In this document: piece after piece, positions 21,301 to 28,723 of the stretch | Layout: each line of letters starts with the position of its first letter | Position numbering within the stretch: the first letter of the stretch is position 1 | Assembly: GCA_020247055.1 (NCBI GenBank) | Contig: JADCJL010000143.1 | Span: forward strand, 1-45,781 | DNA from: Acidobacteriaceae bacterium | Lineage (GTDB): Bacteria; Acidobacteriota; Terriglobia; Bryobacterales; Bryobacteraceae | DNA: 45,781 nucleotides | Reading direction: 5' to 3' | Position numbers and translations under genes: made by a program | Notes under the pieces: model-generated | What the model was told of the DNA's origin: nothing | Databases searched by the model: none | What the model saw: the letters and a program-made list of their open reading frames with translations, nothing else

Positions 21301-21761
21301 TTGACGAGCGAGTAGACGTTCCGCGTATTGAGCGGCAACTCGAGAATCCGCTTGTTATCCACCACCTTGCCAATCGACGACGTCGTCGCCTCCACCACCG
21401 CCGCATCGCCCTGCACCGCAATCGACTCGTTGATGCTGCCCACCTGCAGCACCACGTCCACCCGTCCCTGCTGCTGCACCCGCAGCACAATCCCGGACTG
21501 CGTAAACGCCTTGAAGCCGGGCGCCGAGACGTTCACCTCGTACGAACCCGGCTGCAGCAGCGGCGCCGTATATTGGCCCGCGGCGTTCGTCGCAATCTCC
21601 AACCGGCTGCTCGTACCCGTGTTCACCACGGCCACTTTGGCGCCCGAGATCACTGCCCCGCTGCTGTCCGTCACCGTGCCGGTGATGGTTCCGGTTGCGG
21701 TTTGCGCCGAAAGCAGGCCACTGCCGGCAATCAGGCTGAGACAAAGAGAGATAATTCGCAT
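18366..21761 (-). CDS. TonB-dependent receptor, Oar-like with carboxypeptidase-regulatory domain
   Basis: This is an 1131-residue outer-membrane receptor. The signal peptide covers about residues 1-19. An N-terminal carboxypeptidase-regulatory-like (CNA-B type) domain at about 22-105 begins TGTITGTVTDSSGAVISGA. A plug region follows with LPLNTRNVYSLVNLTPGV and FSVNGARGGTFDVLVDGS. The rest is a long beta-barrel ending in MQFGLKLLW, whose terminal aromatic residue suits outer-membrane insertion. This architecture is abundant in Solibacter-type Acidobacteria and resembles Myxococcus Oar. GAGGG five bases before the ATG is a fair Shine-Dalgarno sequence. It follows the UbiD-family gene after 43 bases, so read-through is possible. 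The ligand cannot be told; uptake of complex organics is the usual guess. Confidence 0.93.
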   Translation of the reverse strand: MRIISLCLSLIAGSGLLSAQTATGTITGTVTDSSGAVISGAKVAVVNTGTSSRLEIATNAAGQYTAPLLQPGSYEVNVSAPGFKAFTQSGIVLRVQQQGRVDVVLQVGSINESIAVQGDAAVVEATTSSIGKVVDNKRILELPLNTRNVYSLVNLTPGVTGGIGNAHNQVSFSVNGARGGTFDVLVDGSSAAFPTVNGFTGISVFPSVDAVAEFKMQAQNFSAEFGRSVTAVLNLVYKSGTNQFHGSAYEFLRNSVLDANNFFANSRGNPLASFKRNQFGGMASGPIRRNKTFFMTAFEGLRERSFSERLTTVPTALERAGNFSNTRAGATSIINVFDPDTTRPNPAGGGSIRTVFPGNIIPASRFDPVAVRTMAYFPQANQPGDPGTFRNNFYNNGAASIDTNNFDVRLDHNLSDTQRLFGRFSYRRSFNGPPQLFPGDLGVAEGRVNNNDFGRNFIADYTNTLSPTMLLNLRASFARNRFLFDNQGLNFVPSSLGLPRDIDAAVDRYMFPRFDVAGQTSLGGNDHRQSGFNNYGLAGSLSKLTGKHSLKMGYEGRMLRINVWEARAAATFGFNAGMTQGPNPNAASATAGYGFASFLLGAGSSGNLFQNWKNVASQSFYQAFYIQDDFRITRKLTLNLGLRYDFDTPRTERFNRMSWFDPSLASPLATAVPGLTGGLRFVGVDGNNRSQYTGDWNNWAPRLGLAYQLDSKTAIRAAFAQLFGPSTLAAQGTVGPYGFRVETPWVATLDGITPLNRLSNPFPGGFQPVPGASQGAMTAIGSNLDAPLSNTNTPYTIQYNLTVQRELPGAVLLEAAFVGNRGRQLSRGGEGGFSLNQVDPRFLSLGAQLNQLVDNPFFGRGGAGILANRQVSRAQMLRPYPQFNSIYPIFSQGATSDYNALQVTFSKRFAQGMVFEGNYVWAKAMDDGTSHQDSFDIRSSRAVSSVNVPQRLVFSGVYELPFGRGRKVGANMSRLADALAGGWQVNGILTVQSGANLGIGANNTAGIFTQAFRANNNGRSGAQSGRAHDRLERWFDTTVFSQPAPFTLGNMSPLTSDLRNHHINNLDFSLFKQFQILEKLKLQFRAEAFNAVNRVRFGSPNTSVTAGANFGRVTTQSNDPRQMQFGLKLLW

Positions 21762-21771
21762 GAAGACCCTC

Positions 21772-21784
21772 GCTAGAGCCTAGC
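21772..21784. promoter_or_regulatory. CTAG-containing inverted repeat before the TonB-dependent receptor
   Basis: GCTAG-AGC-CTAGC sits 10 bases before the receptor start, abutting the GAGGG ribosome site at 21767-21771. CTAG is generally rare in GC-rich bacterial DNA, and here two copies occur within 13 bases. It could be an operator or a small RNA hairpin that affects translation. It is short and unproven. Confidence 0.3.
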
Positions 21785-21804
21785 AGGACAGCGTTGCGCC
21801 TGCA

Positions 21805-23253
21805 TTACAAACCGGCTTTTTTCCAAAGATCATCCACTTTTCGTTTGATCTCCGGGCTCATCGTAATCACATCCGGCCACCGCCGCGTGAACCCCTCCTC
21901 GGGCCACTTCCGCGTCGCGTCAATCCCCATCTTCGACCCCCAGTTGATCATCCGGCTCGCGTGATCGAGCGAATCAATCGGACCGGTGACAAACTCAATA
22001 TCCCGCTGCGGATCGATGTTATTCAGCGCCTTCCACGCCACCTCGCTGTAGTTCTGAATATCCACGTCCTCATCCACCACCACAATGCACTTGGTGAACA
22101 TCGCCTGCCCGAGGCCCCAAATCGCGTGCATCACCTTGCGAGCCTGCATCGGATAAGACTTGCGAATCTTGACCAGCATCAGGTTGTGAAAGATCCCTTC
22201 CGCCGGCAGGCACATATCGCGAATCTCGGGAATCTGCATCCGCATCAGCGGCAGAAAAGTCCGTTCAATGGCCTTGCCCATGTAGTAGTCTTCCATCGGC
22301 GGCGGGCCCACAATCGTGGTGGCGTAGATCGGATTCCTGCGGTGCGTCAGGCACGTCAGATGGAACACCGGATACTCATCTTCGAGCGAATAGTAGCCCG
22401 TGTGATCGCCGAACGGACCCTCCGTCCGCCGTTCGCCCATCTCGACGTAGCCCTCGAGCACATACTCGGCGTTGGCCGGCACATCCACGTCCACCGTCAG
22501 GCACTGCACCATCTCAACGGGCTTCTTACGCAGAAAACCCGCGATCATCATCTCATCGAGATCCGGCGGCAGCGGCAGAATCGCCGCGTACATCACTGCC
22601 GGATCCGCGCCGATCGCCACGGCCACGTCCATCTTCGTCTCGCCGGCCTTGAAGCGGCGGCGATAGTGTTCGGCGCCCTGCTTATGCGCCTGCCAGTGCA
22701 TGCCGGTGGTCCGGGCATCGTAGACCTGCATGCGATACATGCCGCAGTTGCGTTTGCCCGTCTCCGGGTTCTTCGTGAACACCATCGGCAGGGTAATGTA
22801 CGGCCCGCCGTCCTGCGGCCAGCAGGTCAGCACCGGCAGCCGGCCCAGGTCGATCTGGTCGCCTTTCAGCACCACCTCCTGGCACGGCGCGCTGCTGACG
22901 GTCTTGGGGAAGAACGATCCCATCTCCGCCAGCTTCGGCAGCATCGACAGCTTGCCGAGCAGCCCCTGCGGCATCTGCATCTGCAGGTACTCGGAGATGC
23001 GGTCGGCGATCTGTTGAAACTCCTCCACCTGCAGCGCAATCTGCATGCGCCGCTCGCTCGCCAGGCTGTTAATCAACAGCGGCACGCTGTAGCCCTTCGG
23101 CTTTTCAAAAAGGAGCGCCGGCCCCCCGCCCTTCACGGCGCGGTCGGCAAACTCGGTGATCTCGAGGTAAGGATCCACCTCAAAAGGGATGCGCTTCAGT
23201 TCGCCGGCCTTTTCGAGAGCCGCGATGAATTCGCGCAAATCGCTATATGCCAT
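21805..23253 (-). CDS. UbiD-family decarboxylase, probable menaquinone biosynthesis
   Basis: This is a 482-residue UbiD-family (de)carboxylase, the prenylated-FMN-dependent group. The N-terminal DLREFIAALEKAGELKRI and the long central segment EGPFGDHTGYYSLEDEYPVF are family hallmarks; the latter lies at the cofactor site. PIYATTIVGPPPMEDYYMGKAIER, CIVVVDEDVDIQN and DATRKWPEEG are also typical. Length and motifs fit the branch annotated as menaquinone biosynthesis decarboxylase in Acidobacteria. Prenyl-FMN synthase (UbiX) is not in the window. It diverges from fabG with only 11 bases between start codons, so its promoter must lie inside fabG. No Shine-Dalgarno sequence is visible. A UbiD homologue acting on other aromatic acids remains possible. 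Confidence 0.88.
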   Translation of the reverse strand: MAYSDLREFIAALEKAGELKRIPFEVDPYLEITEFADRAVKGGGPALLFEKPKGYSVPLLINSLASERRMQIALQVEEFQQIADRISEYLQMQMPQGLLGKLSMLPKLAEMGSFFPKTVSSAPCQEVVLKGDQIDLGRLPVLTCWPQDGGPYITLPMVFTKNPETGKRNCGMYRMQVYDARTTGMHWQAHKQGAEHYRRRFKAGETKMDVAVAIGADPAVMYAAILPLPPDLDEMMIAGFLRKKPVEMVQCLTVDVDVPANAEYVLEGYVEMGERRTEGPFGDHTGYYSLEDEYPVFHLTCLTHRRNPIYATTIVGPPPMEDYYMGKAIERTFLPLMRMQIPEIRDMCLPAEGIFHNLMLVKIRKSYPMQARKVMHAIWGLGQAMFTKCIVVVDEDVDIQNYSEVAWKALNNIDPQRDIEFVTGPIDSLDHASRMINWGSKMGIDATRKWPEEGFTRRWPDVITMSPEIKRKVDDLWKKAGL

Positions 23254-23258
23254 ATGAT
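23253..23258 (+). promoter_or_regulatory. Candidate -10 hexamer for fabG
   Basis: TATGAT matches the consensus at five of six positions and ends six bases before the ATG at 23265, with no Shine-Dalgarno sequence between. A transcript from here would start at or next to the start codon. No convincing -35 is visible. Confidence 0.4.
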
Positions 23259-23264
23259 GAGTCC

Positions 23265-23999
23265 ATGGTAAATCGGAACGCTCTGATCACCGGCGGCAGC
23301 CGCGGCATCGGCCGGGTCTGCGCCCTGCGCCTCGCTAAGGCTGGCGCGCGCGTGATCGTCGCAGCAAGAAATGTAGAGAAGTGTGAAGAGGTGGCCGCCG
23401 AAATCCGGGCCGCCGGCGGTGAGGCTCTGGCCTTGGCTGTCGACATGTCCTCAAGAGATTCGATTCAGGCCGCCTTCTCCCAAGCCGCAAAAGATTTCGG
23501 CCCCATTGGCATTCTGGTCAACAACGCCGGAATCACCAAGGACGGACTCGCCCTGCGCATGAAGCCCGAAGACTGGAACATCGTCCTGCAGACCAACCTC
23601 AGCGGCGCGTTCTTCGCCATGCAGGCCGTCATGCAGGGCATGATGAAGGAACGCTGGGGCCGCATGATCAACATCGTCTCCGTCGTCGGCGAAATGGGCA
23701 ACGCCGGACAGGCCAACTACGTGGCCTCGAAGGCCGGACTCATTGGCCTGACCAAGTCTCTCGCCCGCGAACTCGCCAGCCGCAACATCACCGTTAACGC
23801 CGTCGCCCCCGGCTTCATTGAAACCGACATGACCGCCGTTCTGACCGACGAACAGAAGGCCGGCATGAAGGGCATCATCCCCCTCGGCCGCTTCGGCCAG
23901 GCCGACGACATCGCCGCGGCGGTCGAATTCCTCGCCGGAGACGGCGCGGGCTACATCACCGGCCACGTCCTCGACGTCAACGGCGGCATGTACATGTAG
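23265..23999 (+). CDS. fabG: 3-oxoacyl-ACP reductase (SDR family)
   Basis: This is a 244-residue short-chain dehydrogenase/reductase of the FabG type, which reduces 3-oxoacyl-ACP with NADPH in fatty acid elongation. The nucleotide motif GGSRGIG is at residues 10-16 and NNAG at about 86-89. The catalytic set N111, S139, Y152 and K156 is complete. NNAGITKDGLALRMKPEDW and VAPGFIETDMT are FabG hallmarks, and the C-terminus HVLDVNGGMYM is standard. I chose ATG 23265 because MVNRNALITGG is the normal family start. The ATG at 23247 would overlap the divergent UbiD-family start. It is not in a fab cluster here, and aguB follows after 33 bases. A paralogue acting on another ketone cannot be excluded. 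Confidence 0.9.
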   Translation: MVNRNALITGGSRGIGRVCALRLAKAGARVIVAARNVEKCEEVAAEIRAAGGEALALAVDMSSRDSIQAAFSQAAKDFGPIGILVNNAGITKDGLALRMKPEDWNIVLQTNLSGAFFAMQAVMQGMMKERWGRMINIVSVVGEMGNAGQANYVASKAGLIGLTKSLARELASRNITVNAVAPGFIETDMTAVLTDEQKAGMKGIIPLGRFGQADDIAAAVEFLAGDGAGYITGHVLDVNGGMYM

Positions 24000-24032
24000 C
24001 GGGACGAGCAGGACATCGGCGAGAATTGGAGG

Positions 24033-24926
24033 ATGTCCAACGCCTCCGGCCAACGTTTCCGCGTCGGTCTCGTGCAGATGTCCTGCTCCCTCTCCCCCGG
24101 CGAAAATCTCGAAAAAGCCGCGGAAAAGGTTCGCGAAGCCGCCGCCCGCGGCGCCCAGATCATCTGCCTGCAGGAGCTGTTCCGCTCCCAATACTTCTGC
24201 CGCGAAGAGAAAGCCGACCTGTTCGACCTCGCCGAACCCATCCCCGGCCCCGCCACCGCCGTCATGGGCCAACTCGCCAAAGAGCTCGACGTCGTCATCG
24301 TCAGTTCGCTCTTTGAAAAACGCGCCCACGGCCTCTACCACAACACGGCCACCGTCCACGACGCCGGCGGCGAAATGCTCGGTATCTTCCGCAAAATGCA
24401 CATCCCGGACGATCCGCTCTTCTACGAAAAGTTCTACTTCACCCCCGGCGACCTCGGCTTCAAGAACTTCGAGACAAAGTACGCCCGCATCGGCGTGCTC
24501 ATCTGCTGGGACCAGTGGTATCCGGAAGCCGCCCGCCTCACGGCCCTGCAGGGCGCCAGCATTCTCTTCTACCCCACCGCCATCGGCTGGCACCCGGCCG
24601 AAAAAGAGGAATACGGCCCCGCCCAACTCGACGCCTGGCGGACCATCCAACGCAGCCACGCCATCGCCAACGGCATCTACGTCGCCGCCGTCAACCGCAT
24701 CGGCTTCGAACAGGGCCCCCACGACTCCGGCCTCGAATTCTGGGGCCACTCCTTCCTCGCCGACCCCTTCGGCCGCGTCCTCACCGAAGCCTCGGCCGAC
24801 CGCGAAGAGATCCTCGTCTACGAGTGCGACCCCAAACTCCAGGACGAAGTCCGCCGCAACTGGCCCTTCCTCCGCGACCGCCGCATCGACGCCTACGACG
24901 GCCTCACCAAAAGGTTCCTCGACTAA
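24033..24926 (+). CDS. aguB: N-carbamoylputrescine amidase
   Basis: This is a 297-residue carbon-nitrogen hydrolase (nitrilase superfamily) that hydrolyses N-carbamoylputrescine to putrescine, CO2 and ammonia. The catalytic triad is visible: E48 in LQELFRSQYFC, K121 in RKMHIPDD and C158 in LICWDQWYPEAAR. The FRSQYFC and PDDPLFYEKFYFTPGD segments are typical of AguB rather than of other nitrilases. GGAGG directly abuts the ATG, an unusually short spacing. Its stop TAA overlaps the start of aguA by one base (TAATG), so the two polyamine genes are translationally coupled. Confidence 0.95.
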   Translation: MSNASGQRFRVGLVQMSCSLSPGENLEKAAEKVREAAARGAQIICLQELFRSQYFCREEKADLFDLAEPIPGPATAVMGQLAKELDVVIVSSLFEKRAHGLYHNTATVHDAGGEMLGIFRKMHIPDDPLFYEKFYFTPGDLGFKNFETKYARIGVLICWDQWYPEAARLTALQGASILFYPTAIGWHPAEKEEYGPAQLDAWRTIQRSHAIANGIYVAAVNRIGFEQGPHDSGLEFWGHSFLADPFGRVLTEASADREEILVYECDPKLQDEVRRNWPFLRDRRIDAYDGLTKRFLD

Positions 24927-25963
24927 TGCCCGCCACCTGGACCATGCCCGCCGAATGGGCGCCCCACGAAGGAACCTGGCTCGCCTGGCCGCACGAAAAG
25001 AGCGATTGGCCCGGCAAGTTCGGCCCCATCCCCCACTTTTATGGCAAGCTCATCGCCAAGCTGACCCGCTTCGAGATGGTCCACCTCCTCTGCGCCGACG
25101 AACGCGCCGCCCAGGCCGCCGTCAAAGCCGCGCGCCAGGAGCACGCCAACCTCGCCGCCCTCGACCTCCACCTCGTCCCCACCGACCGCAGCTGGCTCCG
25201 CGACACCGCGCCCATCTTCGTCAAATCCACCACCGGCAAGCTCAAAGTCACCGACTGGCACTTCAACGGTTGGGCCAAGTACGACAACTGGCAGAACGAC
25301 GACGCCCTGCCCGCCTACATCGCCGCCAAACTCGGCCTCCCCCGCGTCCAGCCCCTCGCCCGCCAGCGCAGCGTCGTGCTTGAAGGCGGCTCCATCGACG
25401 TCAACGGCGCCGGCACCCTCCTCACCACCGAAGAGTGCCTTCTCAGCCCCGTTCAGGCCCGCAATCCCCACCTCACCAAAGCGCAGATCGAAGCCGTCCT
25501 CGCCAAGTATCTCGGCGTCACCAAAGTCCTCTGGCTCGGCCACGGCATCGCCGGCGACGATACCCACGGCCACGTCGACGATCTCGCCCGCTTCACCGAT
25601 CCCCAAACCATCGTCACCGTCGTCGAAGCCGACCCCGCCGACCCCAACTACGAACCCTTGCAGGACAACCTCCGGCGCCTCCACGGGATGACCGACCAGG
25701 ACGGCCGCCCCCTCCGCATCGTCACCCTCCCCATGCCCGCCCCCGTCTGGTTCGCCGGCCAGCGCCTCCCGGCCAGCTACGCCAACTTTTACATCGCCAA
25801 CCAGCAGGTCCTCGTGCCGACCTTCAACGACCCCAACGACCGCCACGCCCTCAACACCCTCGCCGGCCTCTTCCCGGACCGCACCGTCGTCGGCATCGAC
25901 TGCAGCGACCTCGTCCTCGGCCTCGGCACCCTGCACTGCATGACCCAGCAGCAGCCCGCCTAA
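24926..25963 (+). CDS. aguA: Agmatine deiminase
   Basis: This is a 345-residue peptidylarginine-deiminase-fold enzyme that converts agmatine to N-carbamoylputrescine and ammonia, feeding AguB encoded just upstream. MPAEWAPHEGTWLAWPH is the family opening. RSWLRDTAP, LEGGSIDVNG, the HGHVDD motif and YANFYIANQQVLVP follow. The catalytic cysteine is C338 in GTLHCMTQQ, at the expected place near the C-terminus. The start ATG shares one base with the aguB stop. The last four bases overlap the stop of the convergent secreted-protein gene. No arginine decarboxylase is in the window. Confidence 0.95.
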   Translation: MPATWTMPAEWAPHEGTWLAWPHEKSDWPGKFGPIPHFYGKLIAKLTRFEMVHLLCADERAAQAAVKAARQEHANLAALDLHLVPTDRSWLRDTAPIFVKSTTGKLKVTDWHFNGWAKYDNWQNDDALPAYIAAKLGLPRVQPLARQRSVVLEGGSIDVNGAGTLLTTEECLLSPVQARNPHLTKAQIEAVLAKYLGVTKVLWLGHGIAGDDTHGHVDDLARFTDPQTIVTVVEADPADPNYEPLQDNLRRLHGMTDQDGRPLRIVTLPMPAPVWFAGQRLPASYANFYIANQQVLVPTFNDPNDRHALNTLAGLFPDRTVVGIDCSDLVLGLGTLHCMTQQQPA

Positions 25964-27792
25964 TTCGCCGTCTCCCAGTAGAGCGTGAAGCGGTAGGTGT
26001 CGGCGCCGCGCGCCGGGTCCCGGATCTCAATCCGTCCTGCCGCCGGATCAACCAACCTCACCTCACCCCGCCCCCGCACCTTCTCAACCCGGTACTGCGG
26101 GCTGTAGTAGCGCGAAACCGCTCCCGTGCACTGCTGGCTCACCTCCCGCTCCGGCGCCCCCACCAGCACCTCGTAAACCGGCCTTCCGCCGCTCAGCGAA
26201 ATCCCCACGGTGCCGTCCACCACCACCTCCACCGTACAACTCCCCTTCGCCGGCGCTGACCCGGACGCCGTCGCCGCCGGCCCCGCCCCGCTCGCCTGCC
26301 CCACCACGTTCCGCTCTACCGCCACAAACGCCGGCTCCGGTCCCCCCACATCGAGATACGGATTGAACACGTACTCGGTCGACACCGGACGATCAGCGGG
26401 GAACCGCAGATTCTGCGAAAAACCGTAGGCCGGATCCGCCCCCCACTGCCCCGTCGCCAGGATCTTCCGCCGCTGCGTCGCCACGTCGTGCCAGCCCCAG
26501 AAAGGCTTCGCCTTATCCCGCCCGTGCTTCACCCCGTAAAAACTACCCGCCACCGTCTCCGCCCGCATCCCCGGACGCCCCCCGGCCGGGGTGTAGCGAT
26601 AAAACGCGCTCAGCAGCCGCTCCTCCCCGTTCGACTCCCGGGTAGCGCGCGCCCACCAATGGTGATAAATCGGCAGTAACTCGTAGCCGACCTCGCGGTC
26701 CACCCCGTGCCGCGGCCGCTCCGCCGCGCCCTTATAGACGTAAGTAATGCCGGTGTTCTGCTTCCAATCGAAGTTATTCCCGTCAAAAAACGATTTCTTA
26801 TCGCCGGCCCCCAGCGCCCCGTGCCCGCCCGCTTCAAGAAACACCACCGGATGCGAACCGTTATGCAGCAGCAGCGGGCCGTCCACGTTGTGGGCCCCGC
26901 CCCGAATGCCCGCGTCGCCCGCCGTGTACGAGTAGATATTGTTGTGCGCCAGCGTCTCCATCGCCTCAATCCGGCCCAGCGCCGAACCGTCCTTCCGCAC
27001 CGCGACAATGACTCCCTCGTTATCGTTCTCATGGCACGTGCCCGCCACGCAGTTATCCGAGTAATCCCGCGCGTGAAAGAAGTTGTAAATCAAAAACCAG
27101 TGCGACTGCGACTCAATGGCGGCGTAATAAACATAGGCCTGCGTCGATCCCGCCCCCAGGTTATCCCAGTTATTGCCGCCGTCCCAGTCGTTGTCGTAAT
27201 CGACGCGGCAGATGGCGTCGGCCCGCCAGTCAAACCAGGTCTCCTGCGCCACGTAGGGCGCGTAGTGTTCCGCGAGTTGGCGATAGGGATCGGCCATGGG
27301 CCTCTCCGGCCCGAAGGTCCACTTTTCCGCGGGCTCCTCCGGCCCTGGCGCCGCCGCGTCGACGACGATCTCCGCCGCCGTCCGCAACTCCCCCAGCCGA
27401 AACTCCACCGTATACCGCCCCGGAGTCTCCGGCGCGTGGTACACAATCGCGTCCTTCACCGTAAACTGCCCGGAAAGCTGCCGGAACAGCGACCCGGCCA
27501 AGCCCGTCGCCGGATCGTAGAACGGTTCCGTGTCCGTCCCCTGAAACCGGAATGGCTTGGAAACCCAACCGCCCCGCGGCGACACCACCTCGACGCTCCA
27601 CCCCGCCTGCCGCAGGCGGACCTCTTTCGTCTTCTCGCCGTCCGGCACGTTGCCATACACCTTCACCTGCAAAATCGCTTCCCTGTGCGGCCGGATGCGC
27701 AGCGCTGCCGGCGTGGCCGACACCGCCAGACGGGACGGATTTTGCCCCCACGCCGCCATCACACAGAACAAAACGAAAATACAGGAACGCAT
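25960..27792 (-). CDS. Secreted protein of unknown function, 610 residues
   Basis: I do not recognise this family with confidence. The signal peptide MRSCIFVLFCVMAAWGQ is clear. A beta-sandwich-like N-terminal third ends near residue 165. The central part starts DPYRQLAEHYAPYVAQET and contains aromatic- and Asp-rich stretches, a SHWFLIYNFFHARDYSD segment and CHENDNEGVIVAV. That last motif faintly recalls the HEGDWEG/GHRHDWE signatures of Vps62-like and NPP1-like proteins. The C-terminal 100 residues look like a further beta domain. I chose ATG 27792 because the leader begins there; upstream in-frame starts lie inside the phosphoesterase gene. Only seven bases separate it from the stop of that gene, so the two are co-transcribed. 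Confidence 0.8.
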   Translation of the reverse strand: MRSCIFVLFCVMAAWGQNPSRLAVSATPAALRIRPHREAILQVKVYGNVPDGEKTKEVRLRQAGWSVEVVSPRGGWVSKPFRFQGTDTEPFYDPATGLAGSLFRQLSGQFTVKDAIVYHAPETPGRYTVEFRLGELRTAAEIVVDAAAPGPEEPAEKWTFGPERPMADPYRQLAEHYAPYVAQETWFDWRADAICRVDYDNDWDGGNNWDNLGAGSTQAYVYYAAIESQSHWFLIYNFFHARDYSDNCVAGTCHENDNEGVIVAVRKDGSALGRIEAMETLAHNNIYSYTAGDAGIRGGAHNVDGPLLLHNGSHPVVFLEAGGHGALGAGDKKSFFDGNNFDWKQNTGITYVYKGAAERPRHGVDREVGYELLPIYHHWWARATRESNGEERLLSAFYRYTPAGGRPGMRAETVAGSFYGVKHGRDKAKPFWGWHDVATQRRKILATGQWGADPAYGFSQNLRFPADRPVSTEYVFNPYLDVGGPEPAFVAVERNVVGQASGAGPAATASGSAPAKGSCTVEVVVDGTVGISLSGGRPVYEVLVGAPEREVSQQCTGAVSRYYSPQYRVEKVRGRGEVRLVDPAAGRIEIRDPARGADTYRFTLYWETAN

Positions 27793-27799
27793 AGCCAAA

Positions 27800-28684
27800 T
27801 TATAGGCGCGGCCGCGCCGCCAGCGCCGGATCGCCCGGATCAAACTGCGGTCCCCCGGCGTTCCACTCCTCCAATCGAAATGCCCGCCCCAAACCATACG
27901 GCGGCGGCAGTTCGCGCACCGTCACCCGCACCTGTCCCCCCGCCACCCGAATCAGGAAATAGTGATAACACCAACCCTGCCGAAACCCCTCGCCCCGGCT
28001 CAACCCCCGGTCGATGTTGCCCCCGCTCGAACCGATCTCGGTGTAGTGAATCCCGCCGGTCTCCAGGTGGACGAACTGATGCCCGTGGCCCGAAAACACG
28101 TGGGTCACGCCGTGCTTCTTCGCCATCTGATGCAGCGCGAACTCCCCGCTCCCCACCGCCACCTGCGGAATCCAGAACGGTTTGTGCAGAAACACCATCT
28201 TCGGATGGCAGCCCGCATGCGCCTGCAGGCTCTGCTCGAGAAACGCGAGCTGCGCCGGCGCCAACCCCTCGGTCCGGCTGTTGTCCAGAATCACGAACAG
28301 CGTATTCTGATGCACCCACGCATACTGCGGCGGGTGGCCGGCGTGCCGGGCAAACGCCGCCGCCGAAGCATCGTTCCAGATGTCATGGTTCCCGGGCGTA
28401 TGCCGGATCGGAAACGGCGCCGTCCCCCACAGCGCCTCCATCTCCGCCCACTGGGCCGGCGCCTTGGCGTCATCGACGCCCTCAATCGCATCCCCAATCG
28501 TCACCGCAAACGCCGGGTCCGCCAGCAGCACCTCCCGAAACACCCGGGAGTAGATCTGCGGACGCGCCGAACCCGTCCGGTCGCCAATCAGCGCAAACGT
28601 AAAGTCATTCGGTCCGGCACCGGCGGCCGGCAGCGCGGCAGCGGACAGCAACGGGAACAGACGGCGGCGGGAAAGCGTAAACAT
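27800..28684 (-). CDS. Exported calcineurin-like metallophosphoesterase
   Basis: This is a 294-residue metallophosphoesterase. An RRR-containing N-terminus followed by a short hydrophobic run (LSRRRLFPLLSAAALPAAGA) suggests Tat or Sec export. Metal-binding blocks run in order: LIGDRTG, TIGDAIEG, PGNHDIW, VFLHKPFW and FSGHGHQF. The first block has Arg-Thr where GDxH is usual, a variant seen in some subfamilies. The substrate (nucleotide, phosphodiester or phospholipid) is not readable. It diverges from the glycosyltransferase gene with 39 bases between starts. CAAAAT lies seven bases before the ATG as a possible -10, and no Shine-Dalgarno sequence is seen. The downstream secreted protein is seven bases away. 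Confidence 0.88.
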   Translation of the reverse strand: MFTLSRRRLFPLLSAAALPAAGAGPNDFTFALIGDRTGSARPQIYSRVFREVLLADPAFAVTIGDAIEGVDDAKAPAQWAEMEALWGTAPFPIRHTPGNHDIWNDASAAAFARHAGHPPQYAWVHQNTLFVILDNSRTEGLAPAQLAFLEQSLQAHAGCHPKMVFLHKPFWIPQVAVGSGEFALHQMAKKHGVTHVFSGHGHQFVHLETGGIHYTEIGSSGGNIDRGLSRGEGFRQGWCYHYFLIRVAGGQVRVTVRELPPPYGLGRAFRLEEWNAGGPQFDPGDPALAARPRL

Positions 28685-28723
28685 AAGTGAGATTTTGAAC
28701 GAACCCAGCCACTAGTCTACCGA

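Noticed and set aside
27793-27897. Upstream extension of the secreted 610-residue protein
   Set aside because: The added residues are Arg-rich and lie in the phosphoesterase gene. The signal peptide starts at 27792.
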